Positions 1 to 5,695 of a DNA stretch of 11,171 bases are shown here, piece after piece. Under the pieces are notes generated by a model. That model searched no databases, was not told where the DNA came from, and saw nothing but the letters and a program-made list of their open reading frames with translations. The position numbers were made by a program, and so were the translations under genes. Source of the DNA: a candidate division TA06 bacterium SM23_40. GTDB taxonomy: Bacteria; LJUI01; SM1-40. Numbering within the stretch: the stretch's first letter is position 1; each line of letters begins with the position of its first letter. The stretch covers positions 1 to 11,171 of the forward strand of contig LJUI01000117.1 of the NCBI GenBank assembly GCA_001303705.1, written 5' to 3'.

Positions 1-2835
1 ATACGAGATGTCCCGTAGCTCATCCTCGAAGAGGGTCAGCGGGTGGCGGCTGACCAGGAACCCGAGCACCTCTACTTCATGGCGAAGGAGCATCCCTTCG
101 TCGTAATCGGGAACCTCGGGAAGAGGATCGTCGAGATGTTTCCCCAGGCGCCGCTCGCCCATCACCGCGTACAGTTGCCACATGAGCTGAGGCCGCGTCC
201 TCCCCCGGGCGATCGAGTCGAAGCACCCCGCCTTGATGAGCACCTTCACGTCCGATGGATCGACGTCGACCCGATCGAGGAATTCGGCGAACGATCTATA
301 TGGTCCCCCTCGCCGCCGCTCCTCGAGGATCGCCTCCAGGCCGGCCGAAGAAAGCCCCTTGAGCTGCATCAGCCCGACGCGCACCTCGCGGTCCACCCCG
401 GTGTACGGCTCCTCGCTCAGATTGATGTCGGGCGGGAGCACCGCCAGACCCATTCGCTTCGCCTCGGAGACATAGGCGAATGTCGCATAGTATCCGCCCT
501 GATTGGAGATGACCGCGGCCATGAACTCGGCAGGATAGTGGGCGCGCAGATAGGCCGACTTGAACGAGACGAGCGCATACGAGGCGCTGTGCGGCTTACA
601 GAAGCTATACCCGCTGAAGCTGAGGATCATCTCCCACACCCGGTCGATCACCTCACGGGCCACGCCCCGCGCCCCCGCTCCCCCGTAGAACTGGTCCCGA
701 TAATCCCGGAGCTGCTTCTGCGCCCGCTTCCTGGAGAGCGCCTTCCGCAGCCCATCTCCATCGACGGCATCGAACCCCGCCATCGCCATGGCGACCTTGG
801 TGACATCCTCCTGATAGCACATGATCCCGTAGGTCTCCCGGAGGAGTTCATCGAGAATGGGATGGAGCGAAGTATAGGCGCCGCCGTGGAGGCGACGGAC
901 GTACTCTCTGATGTAGGTGTTGGCGGCAGGGCGGATGATCGAGCTATGGATCACCAGATGTTCGAAGTCGCCGGTCCCCGTCTTCTCCTGGAGCTGGCGC
1001 ATGGCCGGCGACTCGACATAGAAGACGCCGATCGTGTCGCCGCGCGCGATCAACTGCTGGGTCGCCGGATCGTGGAGCGGATCCCAGGTCCGGTAGTCGA
1101 TCTCGATCCCATAGTTCGCCTTCACCGCCGCGAGCACGTCGCGGATCACCGCCAGCGAACGGTTCCCCAATAGATCGATCTTGACCAATCCGCTGTCCTC
1201 GGCCTGATCCTTCTCCCACTGGATGATGTTGACTCCTTTCGGCGCCGGCTCCATCGGCACGTGGCGACTGATCGCATCGGGGACGATGATCATCCCTCCG
1301 CAATGGACGGAGAGGTGGCGGGGAAATCCGTCGATCGCCAGGGCGAGGTTGATGATCTCCGGCCAGGGGGGTGAGAGATCGATATCTTTGAACAGGGGAT
1401 GGTGCTGGATGAGGCCGGGGAGCCGATGCCTGCCCCAGAGTTGTCTCAACCGTCCGGTGACATTCCTGATCTCCCCCTCGGGCAGGCCATAGACCTTGGC
1501 GATCTCGCGGACCGCGGCCCGCGCCCGCAGACAGACGTGATTCGCCACCATCGCCGCGCGGTCTGTGCCATACCGCCGAAAGACATAATCGAGCACATCG
1601 TCGCGCTCGTCCCAGGGGAAATCGACATCGATGTCGGGCGCGTCCTTCCGGCCCGGATTGAGAAACCGCTCGAAAAACAGATGGTACTCGATGGGATCGA
1701 CATGGGTGATGCCAAGACTGTAGGAGACGATGCTGGCGGCGGCCGAACCGCGTCCGCAGGTGCGCGGAAAGCGCGAGACGATGTCCTCGACGATGAGGAA
1801 GTAGCTGGCAAATCCCTTCTCTCCGATGATCGCGAGTTCGTGTTCGAGCCGCTCGACCAGCTCGCGCGGCAGCTCCTTTTCCTCGGGAATACCGTACCGG
1901 CGGCGCGCGCCCTCATAGGAGCGGGCGCGCAGCGTCTGCAGGGCGCGATCCTTCCCCGGCCCCGCGAAATCGGGGAAGGCGAATTCACGAAACTCCCAGT
2001 CGACGACACAGGCAGCCGCGATCCGTGTCGCGTTCTTCAGGGCCTCGGGACAGTAGACGAAGGCCTTCGCCATTTCATGCGGCGGCTTGAGCCAGGCGCT
2101 CCGCGGGGCGAGCTCCCGTGGAGGCAGGCGCGACAGTTTGGTATTGCAATCGATCGCCCGCACCAGCCGGTGGATAACGAACTCCTCGGGATCGAGGAAG
2201 TGGACGGCATTCGTCGCCACCGGAGGGATGCCGAGCTCACGGGCGAGGCACACCACTTCGTCTGTCGTCCCGCCGGGCCGGAGCTCGGCATAGAGAGGAG
2301 CGACCTCGGCTGCGGACGTCGCCGCGGACAGAGACACGTACGTTGATGCGTCTCCGCCGCCTGCCCGACAGACCCCATGACCTCGCCCGCGGGGTGGATG
2401 GCCCGTTCCGGTCGGCCGCCAGAGATGGCCGGCCGACCGGAGAAGGGGACTGGCGAGCTGGCGGAGGAGCCCGACCGAGTCGCTCAATACGACGATTCCC
2501 TCGCGGTCGTGGACCAGAGCGCGGGCCAGGGAGAACTTCTCATCGCAGTGGCGCTGCGAGATGAGACGACAGAGAGTCTCATATCCCCGACGACTCCGTG
2601 CCAGCACCACAGCGCGCTCATCGCCCGTCACGAGCTCGGCACCGATGATAGGGTGGATGCCGAACTCCTTCGCCACCTGGAGGAATATGATGAGTCCATA
2701 GAGTCCATTCGTATCGGTGAGCGCCAGGGTATCCATTCCCCGCGCTCTGGCGACACGACAGACATCCTCGATTGGTGCCGTCCCCCGCATCATCGAGTAG
2801 TAACTATGGACATGGAGATGGACGAACCGCGACAT
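1..2835 (-). CDS. dnaE2: DNA polymerase III alpha subunit, DnaE2/ImuC-like, 3' end outside window
   Basis: C-family replicative-type polymerase catalysing template-directed DNA synthesis. The frame is open for 945 codons with no stop and leaves the window before its C terminus. The N-terminal PHP domain begins with HLHVHSYYS (residues 6-14). Catalytic Asps lie in PDIDVDF (D401, D403) and KIDLLGNR (D554). GRGSAAAS precedes the palm, and FCKPHSASYALVSFKSAYL with HYPAEFMAAV marks the fingers. The ATG at 2835 is chosen because an in-frame TAA lies 16 codons upstream and an AGG lies 7 bases before it. It follows lexA and the imuB-like gene on the same strand, which argues for the error-prone SOS polymerase (DnaE2/ImuC) rather than the replicative DnaE1. 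The C terminus that would help decide is missing. Odd feature: about 50 low-complexity residues (129-178) containing a perfect palindrome. Polymerase identity is very sure; the DnaE2 role is inferred from context. Confidence 0.9.
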   Translation of the reverse strand, partial: MSRFVHLHVHSYYSMMRGTAPIEDVCRVARARGMDTLALTDTNGLYGLIIFLQVAKEFGIHPIIGAELVTGDERAVVLARSRRGYETLCRLISQRHCDEKFSLARALVHDREGIVVLSDSVGLLRQLASPLLRSAGHLWRPTGTGHPPRGRGHGVCRAGGGDASTYVSLSAATSAAEVAPLYAELRPGGTTDEVVCLARELGIPPVATNAVHFLDPEEFVIHRLVRAIDCNTKLSRLPPRELAPRSAWLKPPHEMAKAFVYCPEALKNATRIAAACVVDWEFREFAFPDFAGPGKDRALQTLRARSYEGARRRYGIPEEKELPRELVERLEHELAIIGEKGFASYFLIVEDIVSRFPRTCGRGSAAASIVSYSLGITHVDPIEYHLFFERFLNPGRKDAPDIDVDFPWDERDDVLDYVFRRYGTDRAAMVANHVCLRARAAVREIAKVYGLPEGEIRNVTGRLRQLWGRHRLPGLIQHHPLFKDIDLSPPWPEIINLALAIDGFPRHLSVHCGGMIIVPDAISRHVPMEPAPKGVNIIQWEKDQAEDSGLVKIDLLGNRSLAVIRDVLAAVKANYGIEIDYRTWDPLHDPATQQLIARGDTIGVFYVESPAMRQLQEKTGTGDFEHLVIHSSIIRPAANTYIREYVRRLHGGAYTSLHPILDELLRETYGIMCYQEDVTKVAMAMAGFDAVDGDGLRKALSRKRAQKQLRDYRDQFYGGAGARGVAREVIDRVWEMILSFSGYSFCKPHSASYALVSFKSAYLRAHYPAEFMAAVISNQGGYYATFAYVSEAKRMGLAVLPPDINLSEEPYTGVDREVRVGLMQLKGLSSAGLEAILEERRRGGPYRSFAEFLDRVDVDPSDVKVLIKAGCFDSIARGRTRPQLMWQLYAVMGERRLGKHLDDPLPEVPDYDEGMLLRHEVEVLGFLVSRHPLTLFEDELRDISY
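2407..2441. repeat. 12-bp perfect palindrome inside dnaE
   Basis: Arms TCCGGTCGGCCG (2407-2418) and CGGCCGACCGGA (2430-2441) are perfect inverted repeats with an 11-nt loop. They lie within the coding frame of the polymerase gene, in a stretch encoding Gly/Arg/Pro-rich sequence not expected between the PHP-domain segments ending LLRQLA and starting LYAELRPG. It could be an in-frame palindromic insertion or a chance product of GC-rich sequence. Confidence 0.6.
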
Positions 2836-3024
2836 CAGAGTACCTGTTTCATCATTAGAGTACCTGTCCCATCGAAACTCTTATTCCATCATCGGAGTAC
2901 CCGTCCCACCATCGGAGCATCTGTCCCATCGGGACGCCCGCCCCATCATCAGAACACCTGTCCCATTATCAGGGCACCCGCTCCATCATCGGGACACCTG
3001 TCCTATCATCAGAGCACCCGTCCC
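2831..3024 (-). repeat. degenerate 20-bp tandem repeat array between imuB and dnaE
   Basis: Ten adjoining units of 20, 20, 17, 20, 20, 17, 20, 20, 20 and 20 bp. Minus-strand consensus is GGGACRGGTRCTCTGATGAT. The two 17-bp units (2871-2887, 2928-2944) close two 57-bp super-units. The first unit in the transcribed direction contains the imuB stop; the last contains the SD-like sequence and ATG of dnaE. Several internal units read as tiny frames such as M-G-Q-V-L-stop, matching the imuB C-terminal MGRVL, with the stop overlapping a following ATG (TGATG). There are no unique spacers, so this is not a CRISPR array. It looks like a tandemly copied translational-coupling junction. Confidence 0.9.
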
Positions 3025-4274
3025 ATCCGAATGGCCTCGCCGCCATACTTTTCACGGATCCTGTCGATCGCCGCGACCAGTTCGCGATCCCTTTGCACAC
3101 CTTCTCGCCCGGACGAGCGGGCAGCTCTGTTCTCTCCCGTACAGCCGAAGAGATCGAGCTGGCGGGTGCGCACAATCAGGTCGGTAAGCTGGATCGAGAG
3201 ATGGCGCACACGCTGCCTTCGGTCGCAGGCCTGGAAGAACAGGGACTCAACGTGGCGGAAAAGATACATATCGAGAGTCGTCCTCTCGTCGAACCCTGCG
3301 CGGTCGAGCCGCGGCCGGCCGTCACCGCGCGATCTACCGCTACCTTGCCCCCGACCATCGAGCCTGGTGCGCCGCACCCGCTCGACATGATCGGCATAGC
3401 GGAGCGTGAGCGTCAGCCGCCTCGCCACTACACCCCCCTTTCGCAACCGATGCGCCGCTCGCTCGCTCATCGCATAGAGTTCAGCGAGGAGACGCCGATC
3501 GTCGTTCGTATCCTCCGCCAGGAAACCTTCCTCGACGATCGCCGGCCTCCGCTGCGGCGGGCGCACCGGAGTGGGATCGATCCCCAACGCCTGCCGATGA
3601 AGCACATAGGCAACACGCCCGAAGACGACGGTGAGATAACCGATCGGTATCACCGCCAGCTGGCGGATGAGGCGAATATTCAGTTCCTCAACAAGCACCT
3701 CCTCGGTGTCCTGTTTCAATTCCGGCAACACACGCACGGTCAGCGGCGCGAGAAAGGCTGCCTCGCCCCCATGTTCGACATCGCAGACGTCCCCATCAGG
3801 CTGGATGATCCTGGCCGCCACTCTGCTCACAAGTTTATTCGATGCGATGCCGACCGTCCCCCTGAGCGAGAGCCGGCTCGATATCTCCCGCCGCATCCTC
3901 GCCGCCACATCCCTGGGTTCGCCGAAGAGACGCCGCGTCCCGGTTATGTCGATGAAGAGATGACCGTATGAGGACGGCTCCACCAGGGGCGAGAACTCCC
4001 CCAGTACCTCGTACACCGAGCGGGATGCGGCCCGGTACAGTATCTCGTTGGGGGGGATCACCACCAGGTCCCGGCACCACCGACGCGCATGTGCGAGCGG
4101 CATCCCCTTGCGGATGCCGGCACGGTAGGCCTCGATGGAGGCGCAGCGCACCGCTGCCCGGGCCGCTCCCGGCACACCGATGACGACCGGCCTGCCGCGC
4201 AGCCGCGGTTCCCGCACCTCCTCGACCGCCACCCCAAAGGCGGCGATGTCAAGATGTATAATGTGACGCTCCAT
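3009..4274 (-). CDS. imuB: ImuB-like catalytically impaired Y-family DNA polymerase
   Basis: Y-family (DinB/UmuC) fold of 421 residues. The first palm motif HLDIAAFGVAVEE keeps D9. The second motif, SIDEAYLDVT in DinB, reads SYGHLFIDIT here: the Asp-Glu pair is replaced by G104-H105, so two of the three metal ligands are gone. TVGIASNKLVSRVAA is the usual Y-family palm segment. QLDLF at 372-376 is a strong beta-clamp binding motif, and the tail REKYGGEAIR resembles DinB ends. Known ImuB proteins likewise lack catalytic acids and link DnaE2/ImuC to the clamp, so a scaffold role in error-prone lesion bypass is inferred. The start overlaps the lexA end by 26 bp, suggesting translational coupling. 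A low-complexity Arg/Gly stretch precedes DRAGFDERTTLD. A divergent DinB with residual activity cannot be excluded. Confidence 0.85.
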   Translation of the reverse strand: MERHIIHLDIAAFGVAVEEVREPRLRGRPVVIGVPGAARAAVRCASIEAYRAGIRKGMPLAHARRWCRDLVVIPPNEILYRAASRSVYEVLGEFSPLVEPSSYGHLFIDITGTRRLFGEPRDVAARMRREISSRLSLRGTVGIASNKLVSRVAARIIQPDGDVCDVEHGGEAAFLAPLTVRVLPELKQDTEEVLVEELNIRLIRQLAVIPIGYLTVVFGRVAYVLHRQALGIDPTPVRPPQRRPAIVEEGFLAEDTNDDRRLLAELYAMSERAAHRLRKGGVVARRLTLTLRYADHVERVRRTRLDGRGQGSGRSRGDGRPRLDRAGFDERTTLDMYLFRHVESLFFQACDRRQRVRHLSIQLTDLIVRTRQLDLFGCTGENRAARSSGREGVQRDRELVAAIDRIREKYGGEAIRMGRVL

Positions 4275-4872
4275 AGTTCCGAATCAGCCCCACCACCACA
4301 CCGCGGATCGAGAACTCACCCTCGGTCACCACGATGGGGCTGAGGGCGGCGTTGGCCGGACGAAGCTCGACCCCTGCCCCGGTGCGATAGAACCGCTTCA
4401 CCGTCGCCTCGCCATCGACCAACGCCACCACTGTCTGCCCATCGTCGGCCGTCTCCTGCCGCTTGACGATCAACAGGTCACCATCGAGGATCCCGTCATC
4501 GACCATAGACTGGCCCTCTACTTCGAGCGCATAGTGCTCGCCGTGGTGGAGCATGGCCTGCGGCACCTCGACCGTTCCCGGCTGCTCCACCACCTCAAGC
4601 GGACGCCCCGCGGCGACCGGTCCCAACAGCGGCAGTTCGACCGTTCCGCTCCGCTCCCAATCCACCAGCGCAAGGGCCCGCTTCTGGTTCCTCCACGGGC
4701 TCTGGATCACGCCCTTCTCCGCGAGCCGCCTCAGATGTTTCTGCACGGAGTTGAGCGAGCGAAATCCGAAATGCCGGCGGATTTCGTCATATGAAGGGGC
4801 CACTCCTTCCCGGGCTACATAGGCCCGGATGAATTCATAGACCTCTCGTTGCCGCCTGGTCAGCATCATCAT
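4249..4872 (-). CDS. lexA: SOS repressor LexA
   Basis: Transcriptional repressor that self-cleaves when stimulated by the RecA filament, derepressing DNA-damage genes. From the chosen ATG it has 207 residues. The N-terminal winged helix spans about 1-65 (LTRRQREVYEFI; PSYDEIRRHFGF; SLNSVQKHLRRLAEKG). The cleavage bond is A88-G89 in VAAGRP. The catalytic dyad is S122 (GQSMVDDGI) and K159 (GEATVKRFYR). The start at 4872 is supported by GAGGAG at 4887-4882, nine bases upstream; the longer GTG reading from 4893 would put this SD inside the gene. It heads the lexA-imuB-dnaE operon and overlaps imuB, so it is probably autoregulated together with the mutagenesis genes. Its recognition helix differs from that of E. 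coli, consistent with a lineage-specific operator. Confidence 0.95.
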   Translation of the reverse strand: MMMLTRRQREVYEFIRAYVAREGVAPSYDEIRRHFGFRSLNSVQKHLRRLAEKGVIQSPWRNQKRALALVDWERSGTVELPLLGPVAAGRPLEVVEQPGTVEVPQAMLHHGEHYALEVEGQSMVDDGILDGDLLIVKRQETADDGQTVVALVDGEATVKRFYRTGAGVELRPANAALSPIVVTEGEFSIRGVVVGLIRNYGASHYTS

Positions 4873-4937
4873 GCTCGGCCTCTCCTCACACACGCCGTTC
4901 TCTTCGTGATATGCTTCTCATCGCTACGGGAGATCAT
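4869..4937 (-). CDS. possible 22-residue leader peptide upstream of lexA
   Basis: A short frame begins at ATG 4937, preceded by GAGGA six bases upstream, and runs MISRSDEKHITKRTACVRRG to a TGA at 4871-4869. That stop overlaps the lexA start as ATGA, the usual geometry for coupled translation. It lies inside the lexA transcript predicted from the 5058-5086 promoter. The peptide resembles nothing I know and has no Trp or Leu run typical of attenuators. A short frame with an SD could occur by chance, so this is tentative. Confidence 0.3.
   Translation of the reverse strand: MISRSDEKHITKRTACVRRGRA
4879..4887 (-). promoter_or_regulatory. ribosome binding site of lexA
   Basis: GAGGAGAGG on the minus strand ends six bases before the ATG at 4872, with the GAGGAG core nine bases away. 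It decides the lexA start against the in-frame GTG at 4893, which lies upstream of it. Confidence 0.75.
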
Positions 4938-4968
4938 TCGGTATCCTCGGTTGTCAGCCGTCGCCTAT

Positions 4969-4994
4969 CACCTGCCACCTGCCACCTGCCACCC
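4969..4994. repeat. 7-bp tandem repeat in lexA leader
   Basis: CACCTGC occurs three times in a row plus a partial fourth copy on the plus strand; on the lexA transcript this is a GCAGGTG array. It lies about 60 bases downstream of the predicted lexA transcription start. Likely a slippage-prone microsatellite; no function is evident. Confidence 0.75.
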
Positions 4995-5057
4995 ATCACC
5001 CTCACCCGTCGTGCGTCGCCCGTTGACTATCGACCACAGGCTATCATGCCGGTACTC

Positions 5058-5086
5058 ATTATAGGTGTAAGTAAGGTGTAAGTCAA
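5058..5086 (-). promoter_or_regulatory. lexA operon promoter with embedded direct-repeat operator candidate
   Basis: TTGACT (5086-5081), a 17-bp spacer, and a perfect TATAAT (5063-5058) point toward lexA, with transcription expected to start near 5051. The spacer contains ACTTACACC twice at an 11-bp period (plus strand AGGTGTAAGT at 5063-5072 and 5074-5083). This gives a TTAC-N7-TTAC layout, the geometry of the GTTC-N7-GTTC LexA sites of alphaproteobacteria. A repressor bound here would block both promoter elements. Promoter call is strong; assigning the repeats to LexA is inference. Confidence 0.8.
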
Positions 5087-5090
5087 GAGA

Positions 5091-5174
5091 AAAATATAAA
5101 AAATCGTCCGTCTCGAGCCGACGCCGCAACCGTGAAGCACAGCGGATCTTACGACATCGAAATCGAGACGGACG
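5091..5174 (-). terminator. long stem-loop followed by T tract (terminator or 3' end of a small RNA)
   Basis: Perfect 12-bp arms CGTCCGTCTCGA (5105-5116) and TCGAGACGGACG (5163-5174) enclose 46 nt that can fold further (CCGC...GCGG, GTG-CTT-CAC). On the minus strand the stem is followed directly by ATTTTTTATATTTTT (5104-5090), ending just upstream of the lexA -35 box. The loop is long for a simple terminator. A short structured RNA transcribed toward lexA is possible. I see only a poor promoter upstream (GATAAT near 5195) and no gene that would need termination. Confidence 0.45.
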
Positions 5175-5220
5175 CCGCTCCGCTCAGCAGAGCTCATTAT
5201 CTCATATTGTGGAGACTACC

Positions 5221-5250
5221 CCCCAACCTTCTGAACCTACCAACGTCCCC
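5221..5250 (-). repeat. GGGACGT...GAAGGTT motif, copy 1
   Basis: The minus strand reads GGGGACGT, then TGGTAGGTTCA, then GAAGGTTGGGG. The 17-bp part CTGAACCTACCAACGTC (plus, 5231-5247) recurs exactly at 5589-5605. Motifs of this GGGACGT type resemble short REP/MITE-like elements scattered in some bacterial genomes. No transposase is present here. Confidence 0.55.
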
Positions 5251-5272
5251 GGGTCTCTCAGAAGACGATAAA

Positions 5273-5295
5273 CCCGAGCAGTCTCTCCGCTCGGG
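5273..5295. repeat. 7-bp stem hairpin
   Basis: CCCGAGC (5273-5279) and GCTCGGG (5289-5295) flank a 9-nt loop. On the minus strand it is followed by TTTAT, which is too weak a T tract for a confident terminator. Confidence 0.4.
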
Positions 5296-5482
5296 CCGCC
5301 TACGTCGCCATCATCTCCGCCTGCCAGCTCTCTCGGATCGCCCACCGTAGGCCCGGGCAGCGGGACATCTGCCATCGGCCACAATCCTGTCCGGCGGCCA
5401 GACGCCTCCCACCGCCCGCCACACCAACTCTACCCCGGACCACCGCCCATGTCAACAAAAAATCCCAATAAAATACAGACCC

Positions 5483-5582
5483 GGGACGTACCTGGGTTTT
5501 GAAGGTTATTGCGATCCAGCCTTCGCACGCCCGCCTCCTCCGTTGGCATAACTCAATAACCTTCATTTCCAAGGTACGTCCC
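5483..5582. repeat. 29-bp imperfect inverted repeat, MITE/REPIN-like
   Basis: Left arm 5483-5511 and right arm 5554-5582 pair at 25 of 29 positions around a 42-nt loop. Both arms read GGGACGTACCT at the outer end and TGAAGGTTATTG at the inner end; mismatches lie in the middle. The outer part matches the GGGACGT start of the repeat at 5221-5250. This looks like a small non-autonomous palindromic element. It lies upstream of the SHMT promoter and could equally be used as a transcript structure. Confidence 0.65.
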
Positions 5583-5588
5583 TCCGGG

Positions 5589-5605
5589 CTGAACCTACCA
5601 ACGTC
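5589..5605. repeat. 17-bp direct repeat, second copy
   Basis: CTGAACCTACCAACGTC is identical to 5231-5247, 358 bp away. It lies between the inverted-repeat element and the -35 box of the SHMT-like gene, so it may be either part of the repeat family or a binding site. Confidence 0.6.
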
Positions 5606-5610
5606 TCCCA

Positions 5611-5639
5611 TTGACTTGTCGGCGGTTCTCGTGTATGCT
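5611..5639 (+). promoter_or_regulatory. promoter of SHMT-like gene
   Basis: TTGACT (5611-5616), 17-bp spacer, TATGCT (5634-5639). Transcription should start near 5646, leaving a leader of about 50 nt with a GGGAGGGGAG Shine-Dalgarno just before the ATG at 5696. The short palindrome GCCTGTCAGGC lies in the leader. Confidence 0.7.
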
Positions 5640-5695
5640 GGGCGGGAGGCCTGTCAGGCATAAACTCAAGGGTACTTACATAGGGAGGGGAGAGC

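Noticed and set aside
2831-3024. CRISPR array
   Set aside because: Units adjoin directly with no unique spacers and vary in sequence; no cas genes are present.
43-3390. Long plus-strand frames (43-1173, 1399-2346, 2377-3390) opposite dnaE
   Set aside because: They are antisense to a continuous 945-codon polymerase frame with all catalytic motifs, and their proteins have skewed Arg/Pro/His-rich composition. GC-rich codon use makes such mirror frames common.
3093-3971. 292-codon plus-strand frame opposite imuB
   Set aside because: It has no recognisable domain and is fully antisense to a well-supported Y-family gene.
5300-5611. 103-codon minus-strand frame in the lexA-SHMT gap
   Set aside because: It reads through both arms of the inverted repeat, has no SD or family resemblance, and is explained by the repeats.
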